Positions 43,001-50,560 of a stretch of DNA of 64,000 bases are shown here, one piece after another; positions within the stretch are counted from its first letter, which is position 1; each line of letters opens with the position of its first letter. This stretch comes from Pyrocephalus nanus (taxonomy: Eukaryota; Chordata; Aves; Passeriformes; Tyrannidae). The position numbers were made by a program, and so were the translations under genes. Under the pieces are notes generated by a model, which saw nothing but the letters and a program-made list of their open reading frames with translations, ran no database searches and was not told the DNA's origin. Where the stretch lies: contig CM076267.1 in NCBI GenBank assembly GCA_038380795.1, forward strand, positions 18,436,001 through 18,500,000, given 5' to 3'.

Positions 43001-46000
43001 TAAGGCTTCAAGAAGGTTCATTAGAAGACTGAATTATAGGTGTAAAAAAACTAACAGAACTCCAATTACAACAGTCAGTGCTCAATATTACTCATAAACT
43101 TAGAATAGCACACATTCAAATAAACATCTCATTGACACAAAATTCCTTTTAGCTCTTCTTTGTCAAAAAGCTTTACATGAAAATCTTTCTTAATACAAAA
43201 AGCAAAGCGACGTTCCACTACAATCTCGTGTATTTGAGGTCCCTATACAATTGATTTCCTGGAAAGAACATTGTGGGAGTATATTTGGATTCTACATGAT
43301 AAAAATATCTGCTTGTTTAGAACATCAAAAAAGACAAAGGCGGCAAGGTAAAATTTCAAAGATTTGAGTGTTCTTCACCTTGAGATTTACTTGAGTTTTA
43401 TTTTTGCAGTTCTAATTTAATTTAAAGAAACAAGGCACTAATTACCTTGAACTACTTTTGTCATGAAACACTTTTTGGCTTATCCTTGAGCAGGGCAATA
43501 TCTGTCACTGCAGTGCAAATGATTCAGGTTTTGTTTTCAGAAAGCCTTACAAACTAAGCTTTCATAGAACTACAGTAACCTCTTCTTAGTTCATTTGACC
43601 AAAGACAACCAAAAGCATTTTAAAGAACAAAACAAGTTTTCTTACAGTTAATATTTTTCCCTACTAATATCTATTTTGATCATAATTAGGGACAAAAGTA
43701 CAAAGTGCTTTATATTTTCAGTTCCTTGCCGCTTCTTAGGGAACACAATTAGATTTTTCATACAAGTTCACACACTCCACTTAATAACAGCAATTGCTTG
43801 ATTCCTCAAAGGAAGGCAACATTTCCCGCCATCCACTAAGCTGACCATACTGTGTTGGACATGAGGGGAAAGTTGGGGGTTTGCCTGTTCAGGTAAGTAC
43901 TCCACCCTGAAACAAGAAAGTCAGCTTGTTTGAATGCACTTCACAGAATTATAGAATCATCAAGTCCAACCATCAACACAGCACTACCACTGTGACCCCT
44001 AAACCACTAAATTGTATCACACAGATCCAAATGTTGATGCCTTTTAAACACCTCCAGGGATGGTGACTCCACCACCTCCTTGGGCAACCTACTTCAATAC
44101 CTGATCACCCTAACAGTGAAAAAGTTTTCTCTAATATCTAATCTGAATGTCCCCTGTCTCAGCTTAAGGTCATTTCCTCTAGTCCGCTCACTGTGGGCAC
44201 AGTAAAAGAGACCTACCCCCACCTCAATACACGCTCCTTTCCCAAGACACCTCTTGAGCCTCCTCTTCTCTAGACTAAACAAACACAACTTCCTCAGCTG
44301 TTCCTCATAAGACATGTTTTCTAGACCTTTCACGAGCCTTGTTGTCCTTCACTTCACTATCTCCAGGTCCTTTTTAATGTGAGGAGCCAAGAACTGGACA
44401 AAGAACTCAAGGTGTGGCTTCACCAGTGCTGAGTACAGGGGTATGATCACTTCCCTGGTCCTGATGGCTACACTATTCTTGATGCAAGCCAGGATGCCTT
44501 TGGCCTTCTTGACCACCTGGGCACAGGCTGGCTCATGTTCAGCTGCTGTCGACCAGCACCCCCAGGGCATTTTCCACTGAGCCACTTTCCAGACATTCTT
44601 CCCCCAGCCTGCAAGTGCTGTATGGGATTAATGTGAGCAAAGTGCAGGACCTGGCGCTTGGTCATGTTGAACCTCATGCTGTTGGTCTCAACCCATCAAT
44701 TCAGTCTGTCCCAGGTCACTCTGCAAGGCCTTTCCATCCCCCACCATGTTGACACCCCAATCTAACTTGGTGTCATGCATCAATTTGCTAATGGTAGACT
44801 CAATCCCCTCATCTAGATCATCGATAAAGATGTTAAACAGGACTGGGCCCAACACTGATCCCGGGGGGACACCACTAGTGACCAGACGCCACCTGGATGC
44901 AGCATCGCTCACCACCACTCTCTGGGCCCGGCCATCCAGCCAGCTCTTAACCCAGGGAAGAGAACACCTGTCCAAACCATGGACTACCAGCTTTTCCAAA
45001 CTTCTTCAGTGAAAGGGTGGTTAAGCACTGGAACAGGCTGCCCAGGGATGTGGTGGAGTCACCACCATGGCACTGTTCAAGAAGCAGCTAGATGTGGCAC
45101 TTAGTACTGTGGTTTAGTTGGGTGTGGTGGTGTTCAGTCAAAGGTCGAACTCGATGTTCTTGGAGGTCTTTTCAAATCTTAATGATTCCATGGTTCTTTG
45201 ATTCTAAGATGTAACACCCTTCCAAACTGCAAGGGGGAAAGAGATGGGCAGCTGTGTCGATGAGGCAGACCAAATACTGTTCAGAGACACAGACATTCTA
45301 CTTCCCAAGCACAGAGGCAACTCACTATTCTGCTAGGTGGTTTTTACTTATTTATTTTTATAAACTTATTTTCAGTGATTTAACAAACATGCTGTTCAAG
45401 CAGCATGTTCAACGTTTTGAGAGGCTTATGATAAAAGATCATCAGAAGACAGTAAGAATTTCAGCTTAGAAAAACAAGAATTCAAAATAATGTTAATAGT
45501 CTATTTAGAAGCAGAAAGATTTCAGATGTCACAGATGCTATGAATAAGAGAGCAGATACTCGTGACAACTTCTTTCTTCTCTAGAAGGAGAAAGTCTTTT
45601 CTGGAGAGAAAAGCAATACAGAAGATGCTTTTTTTTTTCTTTTTGGAAACACCCATTCTGATAATAGTTACCTACAAGACATAAGTAGAAATTCACTCTG
45701 CAATTTATCTTTACTATGCTTGAAATTAAAAGCACAGCAGAAAAAGAAACAATAAAAAAATCAAGCAATCTGAAAGAAGAATCACTGAAAACATATGTAG
45801 ATCATCAGAGAGGCAACAGAAAAAATTCTGGCAGCTGTCAACACTATACACACAAAAAAAAGTGCTTAAGAGTAGCTGGTTTCTCTTAAGAGTTAGGAAA
45901 CTATCAAACAGTAACAGTAACATTCACAACCTTGGAGGGTATATTTATGAAATTTTTGTATTTGGATAATGTATTTGCACTTTCCACTGCTACAAAGTTG

Positions 46001-49000
46001 ACAAAATAAGAACACAGGGCGGAAAACACAGCATTTCAAAGCACAGTTTCCACAGCCACTTGTGGGAAGTCAAAATCACAGCCAGTTCACTTCTCTTCAT
46101 GCACCTGCTTAGTGTTCCCTCTCTTTCCTTTTTAAACCTGAGTAATTTCATTAACCTATTAGAAGACTTCAACCTGAATTCCAAAGGTAGAAGTTTAATT
46201 TGACAGTTGCCATTTGGCCTTAACCTTTAATAACTTGAGATGAAGAACATAGGAACAGTCATGCTGAGTCTGACAAATAGTCTACTTAGCCAAGTACCAT
46301 TTCTCCTGCAGTAGCCATAAAGAGACACCTAGGTGAAAGGCTTTTTGACAGAAACCATGGTCTTGTTAAAATGCCTCCAGAAAAATAACAGGAAGACTTC
46401 TCTCCATTTTTCTGGTAGCTGAAAAATGGGTCAGGCCCTCCACAGACACCAGCATTACATTAGGTCACTTCTGTCATGAAAACAGTTGTTCTTGATCCTG
46501 CTTTTACCAGAGAAAACACTACATTCCTAAATGGAAAACCAGGAGAAATGGAAGGACTGTGAGCAGAAATCACCACAAAAAGTATCACAAGAACCTTTAT
46601 GAAGAAGCAGAAGTACAGTCAATGAAGCTATGAACTTCAGCTTCTGAGAGACTCAAGCTAACATTTAGATGGCTTAACTGATCAATCCAGTCAGTAATGG
46701 TAAACATGACTGGCCACAAAAGCAGATAGTTGACCTTTGTGTGTTAAATCCTGCTTAGAAAATCTACCCTCTATTGCAAGTACAAAGATTACGACAATGA
46801 CTACAATGTAAGCCTGCAACATGACTAATTTAAACTATTTTTTTTAATGTGACTTCTAGTCATTTTGTTCTGAAAGATAATGTTACCAATTCAGTGTTTT
46901 CCCAGCCTCTGCAGAGACAGTCAATGCTTCCACATTGCCCTAGCATGGAACTAGCACAATTTTACTCCACTGCCTTAGCAATGCTTCAGATTAGTATTTC
47001 TATTGTAGGAAAAGAACTAAAAGCAATAAAAGTAGTCCAGAAAGACACCATAGTTCTTTTTAGAGAACATACAAAAAAATGGCAAGATAGAATTAGTGCA
47101 GTTTACCAGCCACATCTATGTTTTTCACTGGAGCACGGGGGATAAGGCTCCTCCTTAAGGTGCCACCATTTTGCTAGCAAAGTTCTCCAGCAGGTGCACA
47201 GAAACAGTCATAACTGGTCAGCTTCAGAAAAATTAATATAACTACAAGAAACTTCAACTTTCAGATAATGTCTTCATGAAAATCTAAAACCTGAATAATC
47301 ATCAGCAGCATAAGTTCTTACACCTCCAATATCATCCCTAAAACAGTTAAGACAGTGATCTTGCAGACCACCAAAAAAAGAGAATGTAAAGGAGACAGTA
47401 CTCTAAATCCCACAGATGTTCCTTGTCAGAACTCTTCCAAGTCTCAAGATGAGAAAAGAGAAATGAGACACGCATGCTTTCAAAGAGTGAAACAGATCTT
47501 CAACACCAATAATTTCCATTAACTAGAAATTCTTCCTCCTCTACCCCTGCCCAGGATAACAAATACACTGTGTGGGAACACTATTGCCAGAGCACTTCCA
47601 GGTTTGTCTACCCACTCAGATCTTCCCTTGGCATTCAGTTTAAGGTATTTATGAAAATATAGTAACATCAGACATACACAGATAGATGCAGATGATGCAA
47701 AAAATAGCCAAGTACACAGCATTTGCTCCTTCCCCATCAATTCAGGTTTTATTCTATTATCCTAGCAAAATTAGACCATCAGACAAGCTGTTCAGTGACT
47801 GTTAAAATCCTCTGTTCTATAAAACTGATGACAGTAATTGGAGGTGGGGAGGAAGGGAGGAAAGAAATTAACTTCTCATTTAAGGATATAAAGTACTGCC
47901 TGCCTGTCCCTGGTTCCACTTTAACCAAAAAATCTGCAGAGTCACACATAGACTCTGAGAAAGAACAGTCATGTCTTAAGTCACACATTCCCAAACCTTT
48001 TCTACAATCATCAATGACCTACAGAGAAAATTTTACCAAATTAACTGAAATACGGAATACCTCTAATAGAAAAATAACTTAATAGGTAACTGAGCTTTTC
48101 TTCAAGCTTTCATTAAAACACTTTATAAATTGTCAAATAATAATTTATACGTCTTACCTGCTTTTTTCTTGAAGTTGCCTTGGGCAACAGACTGGCTGAC
48201 AAAACTGATGCAAACGGCGAGCAACACAGCTCAGGAAAAGGATTTGGAATTGATGGGATCTCCAAAATATTGTCATCTTTTTTTCTCCTATTTCAACAGA
48301 ATACATGATATCAAGTGATAATTGTAACAGCTGCTGTTAAAATTGCAACATCCAACCACAATACAACACTAGGGCACTAATACCACCATGTTTCCTGGTT
48401 GCAGCAATTAGCTTTTTTTGTGCAGTTATTTTATTTAATCAGTAGGCTGAATATATTAACATACAGTGCCTAGCACTACTTGAAAGCAATCCAAGTATTC
48501 AGCTCTGAATATAAAGTTGTCTGAATATGCGTAAGTCTTCGCAGAGTAAGAACACAGATATATTTATATTGGCTTCTAAGGACATTAGTAAATATTTTGT
48601 TGTCCCTGTGTTTATGCCAATCCCTATGTACACATATTACAACAGTGGATGAATGTAACTTCTCAGTAAAACTTCCCAAGTATATCACAACAGTATTTTA
48701 AACAAATGTAAACTTTTTTTCACCAGGAGTCAAAGTGACTGACAAGGCAAAATAGTGCAAAGCAACACATTCATTTCTGTTTTCAGTCAGTTTTGTACTT
48801 GAATCTCTACAGCTCCGTCATAAAATAAATGTCTCAATTGTTGCTAGTTACTTAAATAGGATTGTGTCAGAAGTACCACCAAGAAGCATTTGCAAGACTA
48901 GTGAAGATAATCACTACTGTACTTGCTGAAGAGCTCAGTTATGCACTGGTTTAAAGTATCACATTAATAATGTGGTTGTTTAGACTGCTGTGTACATTAT

Positions 49001-50015
49001 AGTGCACCGTTTTCTCACATAAAATATTGAACAGCACTTTGTCTACTTGATTTCATTTGGAGAGCAGCATCCAAAGCACTCGAAGTATTTGCGTCTGCCA
49101 ACATGTGTGACTTGATGGTTCCAAGCTTAATATTTTACTTTATGGTCTTCCTTATTATCGTTCCAGATTTCATATACTAATTAGTAAAAAGTATGGAAAA
49201 CCATCAAAGCAAGGTAATGATACAGAATGAAGATGCTTCCAAAGTGATATTTAGCTGCAGAAAGAGCAAAAAATCCTGTATGCAGTTTTAAGGTTTTGTA
49301 AACTTCAGTCTACCAAAGCTCATCAGATGCTTCACGAAAAACCCTAGCTCCCAGCTTCCTTTACGAAGAATAGAGACCAATGCCTTTAAGAACAGCCTGA
49401 GAGGTAAAAAGCAGGGTGCACACCGCTCACAGCAATTGCAGCGGCATCGCTCACGGTGAAGCGGTTTTATCTCACGAATATTCTTAGAAAGGCACTCCAA
49501 GGATAAAGTAGCGGCTGGCTCAACCTGACAAGGCAGGCTCGGCACCTCCGACTCCTTTCACCTTTAACTGGGAAACCTCAAAAAAAAAAAAAAAAAAAAA
49601 AAAGAAAAAGAAAAAGAAAAAAGAAAAAAAAAAAAAAAGGTGGGGGGACACACACGGATTCGCAGCGGAGGAAAGTGTCTGCAGGGCCGGGAAACAACTT
49701 TTGAGCTCCAGGGAGGCGCGGGCCGGTCCCGGGCCAGGCAGCCCCCTCCTGCGCTTCGCCCCCTCCCCGCGCCGCCGCTCCCCGGCCCCCCATCCCCGCG
49801 TCCCGCCCGCAGGGCGCTGCGCAACCCCGACGGCACAGGCGGCCCTCGGGGGAGCGGCGGCGCCCGCCCGGGCTCCGGCCTTACCTGTCGGGGGGCGCGG
49901 GCGGCGGGTCGCCCCCTGGGGGCCGGGGCGGCGGGCGGGGGGAGCCGCGGGGGCCGCCGCCAGCGGGCTCCGCCGCCCGCCCAGCGCCGGGCACACCGGG
50001 CAGCGGGGCGGCCAT
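1..50015 (-). CDS. GRB14: GRB14 gene, 5' two-thirds (nine coding exons, 3' part outside window)
   Basis: This entry spans the part of the GRB14 locus in the window. The coding sequence is the join of the nine exons listed separately, 1041 nt or 347 codons with no stop. GRB14 is a cytosolic adaptor that binds activated receptor tyrosine kinases, best known as an inhibitor of the insulin receptor. Family order is proline-rich motif, RA, PH, BPS, SH2. Seen here are the proline-rich motif (residues 55-64), RA (about 88-180) and PH (about 215-323). BPS and SH2 are absent because the window ends in intron 9; the human protein is about 540 residues, so roughly a third is missing. GRB14 is preferred over GRB10 and GRB7 because exons 3, 4 and 7 closely match the GRB14 sequence I remember. 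No frameshift or stop is seen, so the gene looks intact. Confidence 0.95.
969..1004. repeat. (TTTA)n microsatellite
   Basis: About nine near-perfect TTTA units with one CTA interruption. On the transcribed strand it reads TAAA repeats starting about 25 nt inside the intron after the exon 9 donor. Confidence 0.95.
1030..1110 (-). CDS. GRB14: GRB14 coding exon 9 (residues 321-347, end of PH domain)
   Basis: This 81-nt exon of 27 codons has acceptor GGTTTTAG|TAT and donor TCTATG|GTATGT, phase 0. It encodes [13 protein letters not shown], then a variable [13 protein letters not shown]. The first part finishes the PH helix and the second enters the PH-to-BPS linker. It is the last exon in the window. 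The expected next exon, beginning near the SISENSLVAMDF-type motif of the family, is not found in 1-1029 on the minus strand. Confidence 0.93.
1111..1674 (-). other. GRB14: GRB14 intron 8
   Basis: A short 564-bp intron between exons 8 and 9, bounded by GTAATT and TTTTAG. I see no repeat or RNA gene in it. Confidence 0.9.
1675..1770 (-). CDS. GRB14: GRB14 coding exon 8 (residues 289-320, PH C-terminal helix)
   Basis: This 96-nt exon of 32 codons has acceptor GGCCTTCTAG|CCT and donor CTTAAG|GTAATT, phase 0. It encodes [19 protein letters not shown] and then [13 protein letters not shown]. The Trp at residue 312 is the near-invariant Trp of the PH C-terminal helix. A 162-codon open frame on the opposite strand overlaps this exon and is a shadow. 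Confidence 0.95.
1962..2072 (-). CDS. GRB14: GRB14 coding exon 7 (residues 252-288, PH domain middle)
   Basis: This 111-nt exon of 37 codons has acceptor CTTTTTAG|GAG and donor TTTAAG|GTACAA, phase 0. It encodes [28 protein letters not shown] and TNYGFCFK, the central strands of the PH domain. All three blocks are characteristic of GRB14. The donor GTACAA is the weakest of the nine by consensus. Confidence 0.95.
2073..3118 (-). other. GRB14: GRB14 intron 6
   Basis: An AT-rich intron of 1046 bp between exons 6 and 7. I recognise nothing beyond homopolymer runs. Confidence 0.9.
3119..3256 (-). CDS. GRB14: GRB14 coding exon 6 (residues 206-251, PH domain start)
   Basis: This 138-nt exon of 46 codons has acceptor TTTCAG|ATG and donor TCTAAG|GTAAGG, phase 0 at both ends. 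It begins [20 protein letters not shown], the entry into the PH domain with its G-Y-L first strand. It continues with the basic KKSWKK loop (227-232) and [13 protein letters not shown]. The basic residues between the first two strands are where PH domains usually contact phosphoinositides. The initial Met is an internal residue, not a translation start. Confidence 0.95.
3257..8548 (-). other. GRB14: GRB14 intron 5
   Basis: A 5.3-kb intron between exons 5 and 6. Short open frames here have no recognisable similarity and no coding character. The only structure noted is a perfect 11-bp hairpin at 8096-8118. The slightly GC-richer stretch around 6060-6440 resembles nothing I can name. Confidence 0.85.
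8096..8118. repeat. Perfect short hairpin (11-bp arms, 1-nt spacer)
   Basis: TTGAAGGCTAC, then A, then GTAGCCTTCAA. The arms are exactly complementary. It lies in intron 5, about 430 bp downstream of exon 5 in the gene's direction. No function can be inferred. Confidence 0.9.
8549..8623 (-). CDS. GRB14: GRB14 coding exon 5 (residues 181-205, RA-PH linker)
   Basis: This small 75-nt exon of 25 codons has acceptor GTTATAG|AAC and donor TTACAG|GTATGT, phase 0 at both ends. It encodes [10 protein letters not shown] and, after a variable stretch, SGILQ. The first part matches the conserved linker segment that follows KNP in GRB14. The middle, SETNAALSH, is the least conserved part. Because both ends are in phase 0, skipping it would keep the reading frame. 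No open frame in this position starts with a Met, so it was found only by its linker motif. Confidence 0.93.
8624..10754 (-). other. GRB14: GRB14 intron 4
   Basis: A 2.1-kb intron between exons 4 and 5. It contains a plus-strand CR1 tail at about 9586-9829. The rest is AT-rich and unremarkable. Confidence 0.88.
9586..9829 (+). mobile_element. CR1 LINE, 3' end fragment
   Basis: On the plus strand the sequence encodes a decayed end of the CR1 ORF2 protein ([20 protein letters not shown], then [10 protein letters not shown]). It continues into the CR1 3' UTR with GGCTGGACCAGATGGCC and CCCTTCCAACTTTAC, and ends with the terminal GTGATTCTGTGAA octamer-type repeat. The copy is heavily 5'-truncated, as most avian CR1 copies are. 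It lies antisense to GRB14 in intron 4. The left boundary is approximate. Confidence 0.88.
10755..10876 (-). CDS. GRB14: GRB14 coding exon 4 (residues 140-180, RA domain second half)
   Basis: This 122-nt exon has acceptor TTTTTTACAG|GAAG and donor CCCCTG|GTAAGT. After the split Gly140 it reads [12 protein letters not shown], then SNW at residues 154-156, and ends with [17 protein letters not shown]. It completes the RA domain and enters the conserved RA-PH linker. IEDHELV and the [14 protein letters not shown] block are hallmarks of GRB14 and its paralogues. The phase matches both neighbours exactly. Confidence 0.96.
10877..15327 (-). other. GRB14: GRB14 intron 3
   Basis: A 4.5-kb intron between exons 3 and 4. 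It holds a T-run at 11275-11295 and a GC-richer patch at about 12410-12610 that I cannot identify. Open frames on both strands of that patch have no recognisable similarity. Confidence 0.86.
11275..11295. repeat. Poly-T run
   Basis: About 21 consecutive T on the plus strand (A on the GRB14 transcript) in intron 3. No retroposon body is recognisable next to it. Confidence 0.9.
15328..15484 (-). CDS. GRB14: GRB14 coding exon 3 (residues 88-140, RA domain first half)
   Basis: This 157-nt exon has acceptor TTTATTGCAG|GTA and donor GGTTTAG|GTAAGA. It begins [14 protein letters not shown] and runs through [17 protein letters not shown] and [16 protein letters not shown]. This is the beta-strand, helix and strand start of the Ras-associating domain, which has a ubiquitin-like fold and binds GTP-loaded Ras-type GTPases. 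It is nearly identical to the mammalian GRB14 sequence I remember and is the strongest single identification in the window. One base (G) carries over to exon 4, giving Gly140. Reading on past the donor gives a false tail, so the open frame to 15308 is not all coding. Confidence 0.97.
17366..17409 (+). mobile_element. Possible CR1 LINE 3' terminus (very short)
   Basis: The stretch CCCTTCCAACTGAAATATTC followed by TATTCTGTTTCTC matches the end of the CR1 3' UTR and its ATTCTATG-type terminal repeats. The upstream part is too diverged to follow. Confidence 0.5.
17424..17457. repeat. Perfect 10-bp inverted repeat, 14-nt loop
   Basis: AGCCAGGGTG pairs exactly with CACCCTGGCT across a 14-nt loop. 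It lies just after the CR1 tail at 17366-17409. It may be chance or the remnant of a repeat. Confidence 0.8.
21356..21525 (+). mobile_element. MIR-like core-SINE, ancient
   Basis: The plus strand contains GACTTTGGGCAAGTCA, then CCTCAGTTTCCTC and AAAATGGGG, the diagnostic blocks of MIR in the right order. They are followed by a diverged tail with TTTGTAAAGCATTTAGA. MIR-type SINEs are old in amniotes, so heavy divergence is expected. Boundaries are approximate. Confidence 0.65.
25335..25420 (+). mobile_element. Ancient CR1/SINE-type remnant (tentative)
   Basis: ATGGGTCAGACTATACACCC, then CCAGTCCAGTACTGTCATCT, resembles the CTGGGTCAGACCAATGGTCC ... CCCAGTATCCTGTCT motif of old amniote CR1-related repeats. 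It is strongly diverged, and the identification rests on memory of that motif alone. Confidence 0.35.
27105..28039. mobile_element. Endogenous retrovirus LTR-like block (solo LTR type)
   Basis: A roughly 935-bp block differs sharply in composition from its surroundings: C-rich on the plus strand, with repeated degenerate units of the form CCACGGGCTGCAGGGG and CTCCAGCATGGGCTCC. I recall this arrangement (CCCCTTCCTCCTCAGAG, later GGGTCACAGCCTTCTTCAGG, later CCCTTCTTAAATACGTCACC) as a common LTR-type repeat in songbirds and other Neoaves. The block can be read from TGTTGG to CTACA, consistent with TG...CA termini, but I see no target-site duplication, so the ends are approximate. No gag, pol or env coding sequence flanks it, so it would be a solo LTR. 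Open frames inside it on both strands are by-products of the missing stops in C-rich DNA. Confidence 0.65.
28939..28960. repeat. (CA)n short microsatellite
   Basis: About ten CA dinucleotides with one GC interruption in intron 2. Confidence 0.85.
30078..30208 (-). mobile_element. CR1 LINE, 3' UTR fragment
   Basis: The plus strand reads TCACAGAATGGCTTGGGTTG, then GGACCTTAAAGATGATC, then CCCCCTGCCATGGGTGGGGA, then CAAAGCCCCATCCAACC. This is the antisense of the 3' end of the commonest avian CR1 subfamilies and is well preserved. It is one of the best indicators that the host is a bird. The insertion has the same orientation as GRB14. Confidence 0.92.
32183..32228. repeat. A-rich tract
   Basis: About 46 nt of A with scattered G and C on the plus strand. 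Chance open frames run through it on both strands. I see no retroposon body attached. Confidence 0.9.
43941..45004 (-). mobile_element. CR1 LINE, 3' kilobase with reverse-transcriptase fragment
   Basis: On the minus strand, from about 45000 down, the sequence encodes a decayed CR1 ORF2: [19 protein letters not shown], then [20 protein letters not shown], the reverse-transcriptase core motif region. After a frame change it reads [20 protein letters not shown], and after another, [14 protein letters not shown] and [14 protein letters not shown]. The 3' UTR runs to the terminal ATTCTATAATTCTG-type repeat at about 43941. The catalytic aspartate box is altered (MHDTK where DDTK is expected), and the ORF is in three frames, so it is inactive. 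It is 5'-truncated and abuts a second CR1 in the opposite orientation. Confidence 0.93.
45005..45210 (+). mobile_element. CR1 LINE, 3' end fragment
   Basis: The plus strand reads AAGCACTGGAACAGGCTGCC, then GGGATGTGGTGGAGTCACC, the end of CR1 ORF2. A CR1 3' UTR follows with GTCAAAGGTCGAACTCGATG and TTTTCAAATCTTAATGATTC, ending in TTCTTTGATTCTAAGA. It is 5'-truncated and placed head-to-head with the minus-strand CR1 at 43941-45004. Since both contain a CR1 3' end, they are two separate insertions. Confidence 0.9.
46238..46345 (+). mobile_element. Ancient amniote CR1/SINE-type remnant (tentative)
   Basis: GAAGAACATAGGAACAGTCA, then TGCTGAGTCTGAC, then TAGCCAAGTACC and CTCCTGCAGTAGCC, follows the order of an old amniote repeat whose consensus I recall as GAACATAAGAATGGCCATAC, CTGGGTCAGACC and TAGCCCAGTATCCTGTCTCC. 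It is diverged, and the family name is uncertain. Confidence 0.5.
48158..48287 (-). CDS. GRB14: GRB14 coding exon 2 (residues 44-87, proline-rich motif)
   Basis: This 130-nt exon has acceptor GAAATAG|G and donor AAGCAG|GTAAGA. It starts with RKKDDN and contains [10 protein letters not shown] at residues 55-64, the signature proline-rich motif of the GRB7/10/14 family, followed by CCSPF. It ends in the basic stretch SRKKQ just before the RA domain. In this family the motif is a candidate SH3- or GYF-type docking site. The exon is too short, and too far from a Met, to stand out as an open reading frame; it was found by reading the minus strand for the motif. Confidence 0.95.
48288..49884 (-). 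other. GRB14: GRB14 intron 1
   Basis: A 1.6-kb intron between exons 1 and 2. Its 5' part leaves the CpG island and holds a long A-rich tract at 49580-49638. The rest is ordinary AT-rich sequence. Confidence 0.88.
49580..49638. repeat. A-rich tract with AAAAAG units
   Basis: A 59-nt run of A with single G interruptions on the plus strand (T-rich on the GRB14 transcript). It sits in intron 1 about 250 bp from the exon 1 donor, at the edge of the CpG island. The long phenylalanine runs that open frames show here come from this tract and are not protein. Confidence 0.95.
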
Positions 50016-50560
50016 CGGCGGCGGCGACGTCCTGGCGGGGCGGCACGGCCGGCGAGCGGCCCCGGCGCTGCCGGGCGCGCCGGGCGGAGGCTGCTCTCGC
50101 TCCCGCTGCGGAGGAGGGGGAGGCGACGGGGAGCGGGGGGGAAGCGCCGCCCGGGCGGCACCGAGCGCCTTCCCCGGCACACGTGCGCGGGCGGCGGCGG
50201 GGGCGGGCGGCCGCCGGCTCCGCGCTGCGACGGGGAGGCAGCGCCTGGGGCGGGCGGGGGCCGAGCCGTGCCCTTCGGCCGCCCCACAGGCCCGGCGGCA
50301 GAGCCAGGCGGGCCCGGCAGGTGCGCAGCCCCGGCGGCCGAGGCCGCGGTGTGACCCCGCGGGGCCGGGGCGCCGAGGGCAGCGGGAGCCCGGCCGAGCG
50401 GGCCCTGCCCACCGGTGCCTCAGCCCCTGCCCCGAGCGGGGGTCCCGCAGCCGGCACTGCCCTCGGCCTGACCCGCGACCTCCTGCCTCGGGCGGGGCAG
50501 CGGCTCCGGCCGCACTCCGCCGGACGGGCCTGGCACTCGGCTCGACGCCTGACAAATCAT
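49640..50560 (-). promoter_or_regulatory. GRB14: CpG-island promoter and 5' UTR of GRB14
   Basis: About 0.9 kb of very GC-rich, CpG-dense DNA in an otherwise AT-rich window, covering exon 1. It has many GC-box-like GGGCGG runs (for example near 49930) and an E-box CACGTG at 50180-50185 followed by GCGC. I see no convincing TATA box, as expected for a CpG-island promoter with dispersed starts. The transcription start cannot be placed from sequence, so the 5' UTR length is unknown. Long overlapping open frames on both strands here (up to about 300 codons) reflect scarcity of A/T-containing stops, not genes. A divergent transcript is possible but unsupported. Confidence 0.88.
49885..50015 (-). 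CDS. GRB14: GRB14 coding exon 1 (start codon to residue 44)
   Basis: The exon encodes the variable N-terminus, rich in Pro, Gly, Ala and Arg, starting MAAPLPG and ending PPAPPDR. It closes with a strong donor (GACAG|GTAAGG). The last two bases AG join the first G of exon 2 to give Arg44, restoring the D-R-R-K-K stretch typical of GRB14; this junction fixes the exon end. The ATG at 50015-50013 was chosen because it is the nearest in-frame Met. It has G at +4 but C at -3, so its context is only moderate. The frame stays open upstream to another ATG at 50651, but that 5' extension has the composition of GC-rich leader and resembles nothing I know. The resulting N-terminus is somewhat shorter than the mammalian one I recall. 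The exon end is firm; the start is less so. Confidence 0.85.

Larger units (their letters stand above)
15485..48157 (-). other. GRB14: GRB14 intron 2 (32.7 kb)
   Basis: This is by far the largest intron in the window. It is AT-rich and holds the elements listed separately: a CR1 tail near 17.4 kb, a MIR-like SINE near 21.4 kb, ancient repeat traces near 25.4 and 46.3 kb, an LTR-like block at 27.1-28.0 kb, CR1 copies at 30.1 and 43.9-45.2 kb, and an A-rich tract at 32.2 kb. I read both strands for additional GRB14 exons. None is needed, because exons 2 and 3 join in phase (Lys-Gln then Val-Ile-Lys). Other open frames here look like chance frames or repeat-derived ones. Confidence 0.85.

Noticed and set aside
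43941..45210. Twin-priming explanation for the inverted CR1 pair
   Set aside because: A twin-primed insertion would have one 3' end only. Both parts here include CR1 3' UTR and terminal repeats.
49596..49638. Phenylalanine-rich protein ends encoded near the GRB14 promoter
   Set aside because: They are translations of the A-rich tract in intron 1, beyond the exon 1 splice donor.
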